Source: Chrysomallon squamiferum (Eukaryota > Mollusca > Gastropoda > Neomphalida > Peltospiridae). From it: DNA of 64,000 nucleotides. A program made the translations under genes and the position numbers. Positions 28,212 to 42,600 of this stretch are shown here, in pieces. Position 1 is the stretch's first letter. The number at the start of each line of letters is the position of its first letter. The notes below the pieces were generated by a model, which worked only from the letters and a program-made list of their open reading frames with translations, was not told where the DNA came from and ran no database searches. The stretch is from positions 6,608,227-6,672,226 of the forward strand of contig CM022671.1 of assembly GCA_012295275.1 (NCBI GenBank). Direction: 5' to 3'.

Positions 28212-29331
28212 TAATAATTAAATTATCTAATGTGTGACATTTTGGATTTGGATACATAAATACCTGGCATGGTGACCTTAGGAGATTCTGAAATCACATT
28301 CAATTGTGTATCTTGGTTTTTCATTGAATACATATTTAATATATTTAATTTCAAATAATAATAATACTAAAAAAAAATAATGATAAAATTTTTTAAAATT
28401 TCTTTTAAAATAATTTAAAAAAAATAAAAATATGTTAGTTTATTAGAATAAGTAAATAATTATGTACCACATTAATTTTGTTAAAAATTAAATTTCCAAA
28501 TACACTGTTGAACAGTAAATTTTAAAATATATTATTTAAAGAAAAATTGTAAAATTACCTGTGTATTTTAGAGTTAGTATTTAAAATTAATTATAAAAGT
28601 ATTAGAATGTAAATTTTCAAAAAATATTTAAATATTTTATGAAATAATTAAAATATTTATTATTTAAAAATAATAATAAATGGCTATTAAAAAATTCATT
28701 TTTTATGAAATTTTTATTTTACAAAGAAAGAAAACTGAATAAATATCAAAATAAACCACTGATTTATACAATTAAAAAAAATAAAATTTATAAATACATT
28801 AAAGTACAACAAAAATTAAATAAATAAATAAAATAAAAATAAAAATAATTAATAATCATAATAGTAACAAAACAAAAAATTAAATAAATAAAACTTACCT
28901 GAAACATTTACCATCTCGTTCTCTGGAACACAACTCCTGAAAAGTGTACAATTAATTAAATTAAATTTCATTAATTAAATATAAAATCACACTGATAAAA
29001 ATATTGGTATATTAATAAAAATGGCAATCAATACATTCACACAAAGACCTGCATGCAAGTATACAAGTAAATGTACACATGTTTATAAACTTTCTGTAGT
29101 TATTAATATATTTAGATACATTTTTTGACAGACTCTTGAGTCATATCACATGGACTGGGACAAAAGTTTGTAGCATTCAGATGAGTTCTGAGAGGATGGA
29201 ATCATTCAGCTGCCTTAAAGACGAAGAAAGTTACTAGAAATAAATGGCACATATTCACATATGTGTACAAATATCTAAATATTGTCTCTGAATTTCTCAA
29301 TACCAAACACTTTTGTTCTAAATCAGTGTAA

Positions 29332-29362
<31 letters not shown>

Positions 29363-29808
29363 CCCACTTCATTTCTGCTTCTTTTGCCTCTGCTTTAGAC
29401 AGGTCTTCTTCCACGCTGTAGTCAAGAATTGATTTCACTCCAAACTGTCGATTCTTGCTGATCAATGGCTTTATGCTTTCATGGTCTTCTCCTGCAACAA
29501 AATGTCCATAGAACGTTGACTTCATGAAGAGACGAAATAGTCGTTTTCCAAAGACTATCTGTGACCATTTTAAAATCTGAAATAGAAACAATGGATAATT
29601 AGTTATAACAGCTAATTTTTTTTTTTTTTTTTTAATTTTTTTTATTTAACACATAAATAATGGTTTGTTTGATTTATTTATTTTTTGTATTATTAAAAAA
29701 AAAAAAAAAAAAATTTACTGTGATTTTTATTCCTTATAAATTTGGAAACTTTTTTTTAACTATATAAACTTTAAAAATGGTTTAAATATTGTCATCACTG
29801 ACAGAAAT

Positions 29809-29889
<81 letters not shown>

Positions 29890-30007
29890 TAAATATGTCC
29901 ATGATAAACATAAAATTAACTTTAAGCACCAGTAATTTAAGAAGTTAAATCATATATAACTGAGACGTAATATTTTATTTTTATTTATTTATATGATTAT
30001 TATTATT

Positions 30008-30044
<37 letters not shown>

Positions 30045-30431
30045 GCTTTAATAAGTTTAAATCTGAACAGTATATTTAATTAAGTGGTGTTCTGTTGCAC
30101 TCACCGTTGTCTGATTGTCAATCAGAAAATTCAGAGAACACAAGTTAAAAACAACCAAAGATCGAACGAGCTCGTATGTTCTTTTACTTCTGAAAGCCTC
30201 TTCACCGTTCTCAAAACTCAGATCTATTCGTGGATGGCCAAATTCGTCCAAATCTCGAGCAGACGCACTCGTGTTGTGTTTTATCGAGCTATCCGACAGA
30301 CGATCTGTCTCGCCGTTTATTTTCGTAGATGCCGACGTAGACCTCAGTGTCCGATATCTTACCGTTTTTGACAAATTAGATCGTAGGAATGGTAATTGTT
30401 TGAACGATAATGTTAGCTGTCGGAGAGCCAT
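20339..30431 (-). CDS. PRODH: Proline dehydrogenase, mitochondrial
   Basis: Oxidises L-proline to pyrroline-5-carboxylate with FAD, passing electrons to the respiratory chain. Thirteen exons on the minus strand: 30105-30431, 29368-29576, 28899-28936, 26581-26727, 26130-26194, 25608-25794, 25047-25128, 24656-24748, 22700-22846, 22240-22335, 21541-21725, 21091-21179, 20339-20565. The product is about 630 residues, near the animal norm. The start at 30431 opens a typical mitochondrial presequence ([20 protein letters not shown]); an upstream in-frame ATG at 30476 would add 15 residues. Barrel motifs are all present: [70 protein letters not shown] and the substrate-binding YLSRRALEN. Exon 25608-25794 is one base short, breaking the frame after SLRNFF. 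Confidence 0.95.
22440..22715. repeat. Degenerate tandem repeat running into a PRODH splice donor
   Basis: Imperfect units of roughly 60-70 bp of the form TTTACTTTT..AATA..(A/C)AGGTAGGTAATAG repeat through the intron after exon 22700-22846 and end over the exon itself. The final copy covers the exon end and donor site. Confidence 0.6.
27174..27712. repeat. Direct duplication of about 200 bp in a PRODH intron
   Basis: 27174-27373 and 27515-27712 are about 90% alike by eye. Both carry AAGATTAATGTAGAAAATCT and CAAAAACCCAGCTTCACATT. A segment near 27372-27425 recurs at about 28108-28160, suggesting a longer decayed tandem array. Confidence 0.8.
29812..30042. repeat. (GA)n and (GTT)n microsatellites
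   Basis: A (GA)n run of about 75 bp at 29812-29886 and a (GTT)n run at about 30010-30042, both in PRODH intron 1. Confidence 0.95.
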
Positions 30432-30476
30432 GACGAAATGGGCCAAGGTCTTACCACGCATGTAAATGTCGATCAT

Positions 30477-33256
30477 CGATTCATTTCAATATATACTAAG
30501 GGAGATAATTTAATCAATATATGCTACGTTCCATATATATCTTTAAAAAATATTAATGCTAAAAAATAAAATAAAAAATAAAAAACTAAAAATATTTATT
30601 AGTTTCTGCTTAATTAAACAAAATGAAACAAAAATTGTTACGTGTTAATATTTTTTCTTCTATTTTTAAGGTGTAAAAAATATTTTATTTGTACAGTTGT
30701 ATTAAATATAATATTAAACAACTAGTATTCAGGGCAGTCTATATTTAAATAACTTAATCCCATTTCAAAAGTGTGAAAATAATTTTGTTTAATGTTACTA
30801 CTAATTAAACATAAAAGATATTTAGATGATAATTTTATACATGTAAACAAGGAGATAAAAATTAATTGCATTTATATGAAACGTACTATACATATTAAAA
30901 GAGGTGTGTCTGGAAAGCCACAGCTGATTGGTCAAACTCTTGTTTACAGCGTAAGTACAAGTGGCACTTTAATTCAATGCGACTCAAAGCTTTTCTAAAG
31001 TTGTAAATTAGTTATTATAAAACAAATAATTGTATGATAAATTTAAATAACAAATAAAACGGGTTAACAACTTTATTTTATTATTATTTTGTTCTGTTTA
31101 CTCTGACGTGCGTAATTTGACAGGACTGTAATTATTTAATATCGGGTCATTCAACCTTTTATTAATGTTATGGTTGTTTCGCTTCATAAATCGGACATCC
31201 ACGCCCAGACATATTTAGTCTTTTTATAGATCTGTGCAGACTACATTTTCTTTACTAAATAAAACCACTGTATGACAAAAATTAAACAGTATATTTTCAA
31301 AAAGGAAGTTCTAGTGCGATGACCAACAAATTATTTTTTTAAAATAATTTTAAAATTATTTTCCAATATTTTGTTCATGTCTTATTATTTATTATCTTTA
31401 ACTGTACAGAATGAAAGCAGCAGTCACATACACTTCAGTGTACAACAAAAGCAAAGTAGTCTCTCTAGTTTCTAGTTTTAATTAAAGCAGGCCAAAGTTT
31501 TCTTCTACCTCTTTTCAATGTTGTTACAGTAATTTCTGTTATCTAGTATATCTCACTTAAACTTAACCAGTCATCCATGACAACGTAACATTCAGTGATA
31601 TCTGTGATACGAGTTGTAAGACATGTCAGTAAAGTATTGGTGTCCTCACCAAACAGAGAACAATGTTTTATTGTGTCCATCTGGGTCACCTTCAATTAAA
31701 AACATTGTTTTGAAAATAATTTATCACTTTTACATCTTATCGTGTGGTTTACTGTACTTTGTGGTGATAAAAAAGTACATGAAATTTTTAAACAAATAAG
31801 AAACAAAAATAATTTACACTTAATCTGAACTCTTAATGCTCTTAATGCCTGATAAATAATCCTTCAAACTGAAATTTATCTTTAAAATAACAAAACACAT
31901 CTTGTTCCATCAACTTTTCTTATCAGCACATCTGTTTTGATAACAGAAGTCAAATCTGTTTTTCTTCAAGTATACAATTTTTTTATTCAGCTACCAAAGT
32001 ATTTTTTCTCTTCTTATCTACTGAACATAAATGTGTTTGTACTGAATATCCTTGTAAATGTAGAAACCTAGAAAAAGTTTAATGCCACTATTACTACTAA
32101 ATAAATAAATAAGAATACTATTTTTAGTTATAGATTTAATAATTTAGAAAAAAAAAAAATGAAAACATAAAAGTTTCAAGTCAAGGCTATAGAAAGTGTA
32201 AATATTTATTTCGAAGTGTCAGTGTGTATGTGAATGGTTGTAACTGAGGTGTCGGAGGACACAGGATCTAACTTCATCAGTGCATGTTTTTAGCTGTTTC
32301 CTCAGAGCTACTGTGCATCAACAGCAGGACAATGTATTTTACTGTTTGTGGAAGGAAAACATAAAGTATCACTTGTTGTAAACCGACAAGGTTGAGGAGC
32401 AATGGTGAATTCATCTCATCTATTGCAGAAAGCTACACTCAGTATGTACTAATCTTGTTGTTTGTAAATTTTGCTGTAAATGAATTGCCAGTTATCAATC
32501 ATTATCTTATTAATGTCAATAAGGCATTAAAGAGATTCCAGATTTTTATGGAACTGCTAGCTCTAAAAAAAAGACTTAAAAAAAACAACCACATTTTGTT
32601 CTCTTAAAAAAAAAAAAAATAAAAAAATATTCAAAAATTTAAAGAAAACCCCATCTAAAGTCTTATTTTATGAATGTCAGAAAGGCATTAAAGAGATTCA
32701 GATTTTTATGGAATTGCTAACTCTAAAAAAAAAGACTTGAAAAACAACCATTTTGTTCTCTTGAAAAAGAAAAGAAAACCCTGTCTAAAGTGCTATGCCA
32801 ATATTTTGAATAAACTAGGCTGTTAACATTACTTCATGGTTGACATGCAGTCTTTAGACATAACAATTTCTCTCAACAGTTGTACATATCTGAAGCAGCC
32901 TGTATGAATGCAGAATACATCATTGCTAAATACATAAATGAAAAGCACGTAATGACTTGTTTCACTGGTCCCAAAACAACACCGGAGTTTCTGACCAGCT
33001 TTAAAAGGGTTAAAAAGAAAGAATTATTAACATTTAGACAGACAGAAAAAAAAAACTACACCAAAAGAATGTATAAAATTTTATGTTTCCAACTGAAACT
33101 GAAGACAGATGAAATAATTTTCTATTAATTAACTGATTACTTCAATTTTTCCTCCAGTAAAAATGAAATTTCTTCGCATATGAAGATGACAGTTGAATGT
33201 TTCCAACGATGAACAAGAAATGATCCTAGTAAGGTGTGATGTGTGAGAAACTACTG
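30477..33256. other. Intergenic between PRODH and THOC5
   Basis: Holds the 5' flank of PRODH and the 3' flank of THOC5; no gene was recognised. Two diverged direct copies of about 120-145 bp lie at roughly 32510-32657 and 32671-32793, sharing AGGCATTAAAGAGATT, AGATTTTTATGGAA and AACAACCA..TTTTGTTCTCTT. Confidence 0.6.
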
Positions 33257-35353
33257 CTACCTCTGTGTAAAAATTCCAAGATCTGGAACATATTTGTATG
33301 GCTTCTTCCTGTTTGGACCCCTGCAGACAAAAAGAAAATAATAACACTCACTACAGATCAATTTTATGTTGTTTCAGATAATTAGTTTGCAAATATTAAG
33401 TTAGTAACCAAAGTATGTATAATAAACATGTATTTATGTATTCTGAACTATCAGTAAAATGAAAAAAAATAATTGCTTTATCACTGATAATAAAAATACA
33501 CTGATACAAAGTAAGAGACAAAATAAAACAAACTGAAATTTGATAATACTCTGATATTAAGCTGTGACAATAATTTTAATATAAAATTAAGTGTGGTCAA
33601 GGATTTCAGAAAGGTAGTTTTTATCATTTTGATAATGTTCAAAACTGAAATGAATTTAATCTATAAAAAAAATTAAATAATTGAATTACTGACAAAAAAC
33701 AAAGATAAATAACAGTTTGTGCTAATGAATAGTTAAAAAAAAAATTCTTAGTGCTGTTAGTTGTTTGCTGAGAAAAAACCCCACTTATAGTAATAAATGG
33801 CCAACATATATTTTTTAATTATTTTGTTTAAATTTGTAGTATAAATATAAGCAGTTTCATAAAAAAAAAACAGATGAATTTCTTTTTAAATATTTATAGT
33901 TTTCTTCTTTTTCCTTTATACAGAAATAATCAAAGCAGAGAAGAAAACCTCAGCATAAAACTGTCACACTTGTAATAATAAAAATAAATACCTGTACAAA
34001 TGATGATAATAACAAAAACAATGGACTTACCTAGATGTTCTGGGAAAAACCTTTTCTTTGGGAATCTCCAGTGGAGAAGACATGTCATGTGACTCGGTCT
34101 CCAGGTAAACATCGAAACACATTAGTAGTCGCTGAATCTGATTGGACAGCAACTGACCATGTGACTTGCTCTGTACTAGCTCCTCATAATACACATTTAC
34201 CTCTTCCTCCAGTTCCTAAGTAAATAAAAATGTATTTAACACAGTTGTTTTATTAATGATAGTACTGTGTGTTTAACATGTAGTATAATGATGATGAAAG
34301 AAGAAATGCACTGACTACTCTACCTGCTGCTATTTTTCAATCACATTTTATCACATTTTACAACTGTATTGTATTGAATGACAGTTTTCTGGATTTTTAC
34401 TTCATACTGCTGTGTTTTATATCTGAATGTGCTGTAATTTTATAACACTGTACTGTAATTCACTGCACTGTTTTGTATAAACTGTATGCACTACATTCTA
34501 CTAAACTGAAATGAAATACTTTCCACTATTTTGTGTTTTATCTCTGAATGTACTGTAATTTTAGAACACACTATACTGTTTTGTTATATACTGTATGTAC
34601 TATATGCTAAACTGAAATTAAATACTTTCCACTATTCTCTGTGTTTTATCACCCCAGCAGTAGCGTACAGCTTTAATTAAAACAGTCTGTCAGAAATCTT
34701 GCTCAGCTTGGCTGAGTCAAAATAACACAGACAAGTAACAATAAAACATTCAACCCGTGATCTACACATGTACACAAACAGCTACACACCTGAACGTGGA
34801 TGTCATTCTTTGCTGTTCTCTCTGATTTCCACCAGATAGTTACAACAAAGAGAGGAGGCTGAGCAGGGTAGTCTGGGGTAACCACTACCTGCGCTATCAG
34901 ACGAGCTGAAAACAAATCAACAACAAATTATAACACAATCTCAGGAAAGGTAAAATGCTTTAATTGTCAAACACTTTGTGGAAAGATGTAGCTTTGATGG
35001 TACAAACAAATTATCTAGTTAGATTTTGTTAAAGTTCTTGTTTCATCTGATCCATGAAACGAATGACTGATACTGATAAAGACCGACAATAAAGTAATAT
35101 TTTGATGAAGCATGGATGTAAATAAAAATATAGAACAAAACCTCAATGAGTAAATACACTGCAAAGATGCAATATCCTTAGTCTACTGTGAACTTTTATA
35201 ATATGTTGGTTTTTTTTTTAATGACATCACAATAAAAGGATAAACTGCTAACTTCAGTTCATTTTCAAAATTTTTAATTTGTAAAACATTATTATTGGTA
35301 AAGATTTATTCCATGTTCAAGTATTGTAATAAACACAATAACTACAACACACA

Positions 35354-35409
<56 letters not shown>

Positions 35410-36623
35410 GACAGGACATGTTATTTTTTCCTATCACCAACATTCAATGTTAATGCAGATAGTTATTACCAGCAGCAGTATTAAAAAGTTCAGTTAAGTG
35501 AGTAACAATTTTCAGGTCAAAATTTCTATTTTTAGTTTTCATTGCCATTTAGACATTTTTCTTTCATTATAAATTTTGAAAATCCAATTGACACACAACT
35601 AAAATTTTCATTATTGTGGCCAAAATAAAACATGACATTAGACTGACCTGAGCCTCTCTCCATGACGACAGTGAAAAACATGTCTGTCTCCTTGACCAGT
35701 CCATTCTCCATAATTCCTGCAGCGTGGGTCAGACACGCAAAGTCCTCGTAAGTTGTTCTTTTCCATGATGTCACCTGAGCAAAGATTTTGCAGGAAACAT
35801 TTTGATGCAGTCAGTACTAACAGGAATGATGGATTTCTCTGTGAACAAGATTTCAAAAATATTAGTCACTTTCACTTTTTTACTGTTTGAAATAAAAAAA
35901 GTTTCCTTGTTGAAGAGGAATGATATAGCATGATCAACTCACTTTTCACCTGTTGTTTTGTAACACATAGAGTAAAAAATAACACCTATGTTAGTGACAA
36001 AACCAAGCAATATCACCCAATATGATAATTATTTTTAATCAGCAGGAAGACATCTTTTGTTAATACCTGCCCACAGATAAGAGAACAGACAATGTTTTTT
36101 GATAAACAAAACTTTTGAACTCCATTGAATTCTCTGAAGTGAATTGATCCTGCAAACCATCATACACCAATCTCTGTTATAACAATGACCCTTGTCAACA
36201 ACAAAATAATAACAACAATAGCAGCAGCATTAAAATCTGGTCTTATCTTAAAAATGTTTAAAATTCTCAGGCTAGAAAACTTTCACTATCACCAATGTGG
36301 ATGTTTTTGAACATTTTGTGTGTTGTACAATATTTCATTACAATACTAAATTAAAACTCACCAAGTGATGCTAGTTGTTTGAGAAGAGACAGTCTTGCTC
36401 GAATTCGACGTCTAAGTTGTTTTATTGTCTCCTGCATGTGACTAGCAGACACAGAACTTTTCGCTCTGTCCGACTGTCCGTCACTGAGAAACTGCAGCCC
36501 ACCCAGCCACTGCGCCCACATGTATGGACGTCCAACATGGCTGATGTAGTGTGTAAACTCCTCCATTCTAAACAAACCAGAAAAATAAACAATTTAATAG
36601 AATAAAACTTGAAAAAAAATCCT

Positions 36624-36657
<34 letters not shown>

Positions 36658-39600
36658 AAAAAAAAATAAAATAAAATGATAATATATTTAAAAAAAAAAA
36701 AAAAAAATGAAAAATTATAAACAAAAGAAAGATATAAAAAGAAAGAAACAAAAACCAAACAAAAAATGAAAAATTTAAGAAAATAAATAATTAAAAGAAA
36801 GTTATTTCAAGCCTGGTTTAGCCATGTTTCAGTTTCTACATAAAGGGATTTTTAAATATAAAAATGTTTCTACTATAAATGACAAGTATTAATGAGAATT
36901 AAAAAAATTAAAAACCTATAATTAAATAAATTATAAAATAATTTCATGTGAATAAAGAAAACAGAAAATGAAAGAAATGAACAATTAAAACTCACCCTAA
37001 TCTTTTCAGTTCAAAATGGTTGGCCTGGTTTGGAGATGTGTTTCCATAGTCACCAGGATACAGTTCATTCAGAATAGATTCTGCTGCCAGCAAGTCACTG
37101 AAAAAAAAAGAAAAAAAAAAAGAAAAAGATAAATAAGAAAATGGTCACAACTAGTTATCTGTGGTCTTATTAGTTTTGTCAAACTTTTGAACTGATAATT
37201 AGAAATGAATATCAATTTTCTGATGTATGTACCATTATTAGAACTGCATCTTAGAACCACATAAAATAAAAAAAAATTAAAAATAAAAATTTAAAAAAAC
37301 AAAAAAAACAAAAAATTAGACATATAAATAAATAAATAAATTAATTAATTTAATGAAAAAAATAAAAGTGAAGAGGACAAACCCGCCAGAAATGGATGAT
37401 GTAATGGCATCAGCACTGGGGATCACTTTGATGCTGACTGTGATGATGTGTAACAACACAAGGTAGTTGAACGTCAGTTTCAGACAGCTGCCGTCTGTTT
37501 GAACATAAAATAATTAAAATAATTTTAGAACTGGAAATTTGGTCAATGTACTTCACAATAAAAGTAATAATACTAATATTAATAAAGACATCATGTTGTT
37601 TATAAACAATAATAACATATTATAACAACTGCTAGAATAATTCCAGTAGTGTTAAAAATTAAAGTAATATCACTATGTTTTATAAATACAATTTACATGA
37701 CACTGCTGCAACTATTAGAAACACACGAAGAAGAGAAAATTACAATACTGTGTTTTAAATATTTAACACAGATTTAATTTATAACTGGTTGGTACAGACA
37801 GCAAATAAACAAAATAACTCTCGAGTTAATTCAGATGAAAAGGTAACAGTTTCAAGTCAGTATATATAATACAACTGAAAATAAAAGTGACTAACACACA
37901 AAGCTGTAAAAAATACAATTACATATGTGTGTTCTAAAACATTTATTAAATACAAAAATAACACTGATGATTATAATGATGATAACATTCTATTCCTGAC
38001 TGTTTATTATTCATAAAAAACATCTCACCTTTACAAGTAATGTCTAAAATTACTGAGAGAGGATGTTTTCTCAGGACTCTTTCCTTCTTGTCTATCTGGC
38101 GTGCCTCTACTGTTTTCCTTCGTCTCTTCTGAATAAAAATAACAACAACATCAGTAACAACAACAACAACAACAACAACAACAATAATATTGTGAAATTT
38201 TAAGATTTTCATTTTCAAATATTTTTCATTTCTAACACATTGTTAATTTTTTTTATTTTCAGAAGATGATTTTTAATTCATGTACACTGTGATTCCTGTC
38301 AGTGACTGTTTACAATACAGCAAATGTAAAACAGTAACAAAAATAAATAAATATATATATATATATAATAATAATAATAAAAATTAATTAACTCAAAATT
38401 TTTAAATTCCATTAACTCAAATACTTCTAAGAAACTATAAAGTCCATAAATATTACAAGCCATGTTGGTAATAATATGAGTTAGTTAACAGCTGTTGCAA
38501 AATATTTTACATTTTGAGCTGAATGTTTTGTTATCCTACTGATTAATACTGTTATTATATCTCAAACTATTTTTTTTTTTTTTTTTTTATTTAATTTAAT
38601 TAGCTAAGCTGTCATTCCACAATGGAAATTTCTTATTAAATGGCAGCAAAGAATCTTTTATAAACATTCTTGATAAGCAAGTCATGGAGCACAAGTTGGA
38701 ATGGAAATTAATGTCAAGAACTGAACTGCTGTGATATTTTTTATTTACTTACAGACTTCTTAGACTCCTGTTCCTCTTCACTGTCACTCTCCTCATCTGA
38801 ATAAAACATTTTTATTAATCATCTGTTTGCAACACAGTAACTTAATTCATGATAGATACGTGCAGGAAGACTTAGAGACTGATATAGCTTCACAGTGAGA
38901 TTAAAAACCACACAGAAACACAGACACATAGTGAGAGAAACAGACATACTGAAATTGAGTGAGGTGTATTTAGAAAGTGAGTGGGTTTAGGTGTGTTTGT
39001 TTGTGTGTATGTGAGGGTAATATTTGTGTATATCTTTTTATTACCAGAACTGACACATAAAAATTTAGAATGAAATAGACATTTTGAAAGTAAACCAAAA
39101 ATAAGTAGTTGTTTATAAAATATTTAAAGTCTAAGCTGAGACTGTTAAATTTTCTCACCCATTTCTGCTGTAGCTGATGAGTTTGAAGATTTGGCAGCAT
39201 CCACATCTCCTTCTATAGTGACCTTCAGATGTTTATCTGAAAAAGTAATTAATTAAAATTATATCTGTAACAGTAATTAAATTAAATAAATATCTATAAC
39301 AATAATTAATTAAAATAAATATTTGTAAAAGTAATTAAAATAAATATCTGTAACATATGGATTAATAAAAACAGGATCTGCAATAACTAAAAATAGTTAT
39401 TCAATGTAATAATTACTTAAATAAAATACATGTGTTAAAAATTAATTAAAATCAGATTCTATAAGATTATGATTACACACATGCATGAAGTAAACAGACA
39501 TTCATAGTTTTAACATAAAATATATGCAAAATATTTACATTATTATCTCTAAAATCTATTAAAACTGACAAAGAAAAACCAACAAAGTATCAATCAGATT

Positions 39601-42600
39601 TAACTCTTCCTGTTCAAAATCTATTTTCTACTTTACATTATAAATAAATAAATAAGTAAAACAACTGGTGTCTATTTACTTCTTTTATATCTCTGTAATA
39701 ATAATTTTTAAAAATTAAATGTAGTTACTCACCACAAGCCTCTTGGAAAGCACTGGACTGCATGTACAGGACATAGAGAGGGTGAGGGAGATGATAGGCA
39801 GTTTGATGTTGTTCTCTGATTTCATCATAGGGCATCCCAAGATAATTCTGTACCGGCTTTGTCGCCTGTAAATACAAAAACAAATATTATTTTTAATTTT
39901 TAATATTATTTTTTTAAGAATCAGAAATATGTATAATTATCTTTCTTAATATCTGCTGTTGACAACACACACATATATATATATATATATTATCATTTGT
40001 TAGAATTAAAAACTGGGTTGTAATTATGATGTAATACTAAACATGTTGCCATCAGAAGTTACCAGGAATGTACCAAAAGAAAAGAAAGTAATGGTTGGAA
40101 TTAGATTCAGCTTGCTATGAAACATGAAAATTAATATTAAATGTGTGTTTGTGAACAGCAGATTACTAAATATCGTATTTCTGCAGTATGGAAGATAACT
40201 TGGGTTACAGGTCAAATTTAAACTTTGTACATGTTTTGATTTGAAGAAGTAATCTAAATTTCACCATTGAATGTTTGTTGATAACAAAACAATAAACTGT
40301 CAATTTGCCTATGACATTATCTCTGAGAGAACTATATTTAAAACACAAAACATCCTGACAGACTGAGGATACAGCTACTTAGCGATCAAGTGTTCAGTGT
40401 GTAACATTTCCATATAAACAAGATTTTTTTAATTATTATAAATGCAAGATATAGATGGTAGAGAAATAAATAGAGTTTAATATGTACCTGGAGGATGGAA
40501 GCTAACTTGGGCTGTAGACTTTCTAAATACTCTTCTTTGGTGGTGATTTCCTGGGTTATTGTCTCCTTGTTACTCTGAGATTCCTTCAGTTTTGTAGCAA
40601 GTCTAGGTACAAGACAAACATAAGAAACACCTTAATATATGGTTCTATCACTTTTTAAAAATGTTTTAATTCTGAACTGCAAACATCATTTTAGTAATTT
40701 ACAGAGAATAGTTTAAAATGAGTTTTATTATATTTAAATACCAGTTTAAATCACAAACATCAGTTCAGTAATAATTTTAAAAAATCAACACAAAAAATGA
40801 ACATGATTATGTTCTTCATGATTAATTTAAGAAATGAATATTGTTTGTAAACATTTTACATCATTTAAAAACAGAAAGTCATTTTTTCATTAGAAAATGT
40901 TTAAAAATTAATCATAGAAATTTTATATGCTATTTCAGTTGGGTTTGTTTTTTTGTTTTTTTAAAATATTAAAAGTGAATGACAAATTAATCTAAAATCA
41001 CTCACTGTTTTCTTTGCTCAAGTTCCCAATCCAACCTGGCCAGAGTCAACTGATGTGGATCATTTTTTGTGATTTTCTATAAAAAGAGAACAAAGTCTAT
41101 AAACGTTTACAAACATTTTATTTTTTTTTTTTAAACTGAAGTTTGTTAAATCATACATCATTTATCCAAAACTTTTTCACAAATGTCATACTTCTTATCA
41201 TCAATCTAAACACACTCAGTACTCATTTAGTAGCATGTATCTACTTATTTATTAATTCTCAACAGTTAAATTGTTGTATAATAATCAATTTATTTTTAAT
41301 ACAATAAACATTTCATGACATACACTTATTTTATTATATATACATGTACTTATTATTTTAACTCACCCAGCTTTCATTAATCACATCAATAAAAATAATT
41401 CCTTTCAGCCATTTTCTATGAAAATTCAAATTAAATCATGACCTAGACATATGTTAATATGTTTATTCTGACTTGTACATGACTTACAGGTTTGGAGATT
41501 TGTGCTGGTGCCTCCTTGTAGAACTCTTCAACATCAATCAACTCAATCTCCTCATCCTTTGACCTGAAGGTATAAAAATACTTACATATATACAATCAAA
41601 ACCTGTTTTTATATTTTTGTGTATGCACTGACAGAGGCATCCTTTGATCTGTTTTACTTTAAATAAACATAAAAGCATAGTATTCAAAAACCTGTACATA
41701 CATCTTTTGATTTAATACTTGTGTAATAATAAAGAAACTTTATGGTACATAAGAACATATACCTGTATGTATTATGAAATGCTCAGTTTAAAGTTAAACA
41801 CTTACACACGAAAGACTTGAAATATAAAAATCGCTATATGCACATACAAGATATGGAAACAAACGAAATGTGCATGTCTACATCCTATTAACTTGAAGTA
41901 ATAATGTGTGTGACTCTGTAGCTGGGTTGTATATAAAAGAGATATTTTGTTATTTCTTTCTGTTGAAATCACTAGATAAAATATTTACATAACTAGGTTG
42001 TATATAAAAAGAAAAACTTACTTGAATTCAAGACATTTTGTTATTTCTTTCTGTAAATGCATTGCTTCATACAACAGATTCTGTAACTGTAGATGGTACT
42101 GGTCAATTCTCTGCTTAGCCTGAAATTTAAAATTATTACATTTAACAACACTATCTCACTGTTATGATGACCAGTTAGAGCAAAATGATTGTATCACCAA
42201 ATTACAACCCTACACATTACATAGTCCTGGCAATATGAAGTTTTAACCCAAAACCAGTGCTAACAAATTTCATAATTTTCATACTGATTAAGACTTGTTG
42301 GAGTATAGAAATATTAGAAAATAAAATATATACTTTATAAACAAAATATAGGACCTGTGAAATTATCTTTTCTTTGTTTCAGAGAAAAATTTAATGTTCT
42401 AAATAAATAATCATTTACTCAAGTTTTTATTATTATCACTCTTGCTTTTTTGTTTTATTTATTTCTGTTAGGAAATAATTTGCTGATTATTGAGTTGAAT
42501 AGGTAGAAATTAATAAATAAAAATCTCTGTCAGTGTAACAGTTTGTTTTATATTTCAGTGTTTTCTTTGTATACATGATGTAATATGACTTCTTGAAAGA

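Noticed and set aside
30084-30465. Two plus-strand frames opposite PRODH exon 1
   Set aside because: Antisense shadows of the PRODH first exon, which has clear homology and a splice donor.
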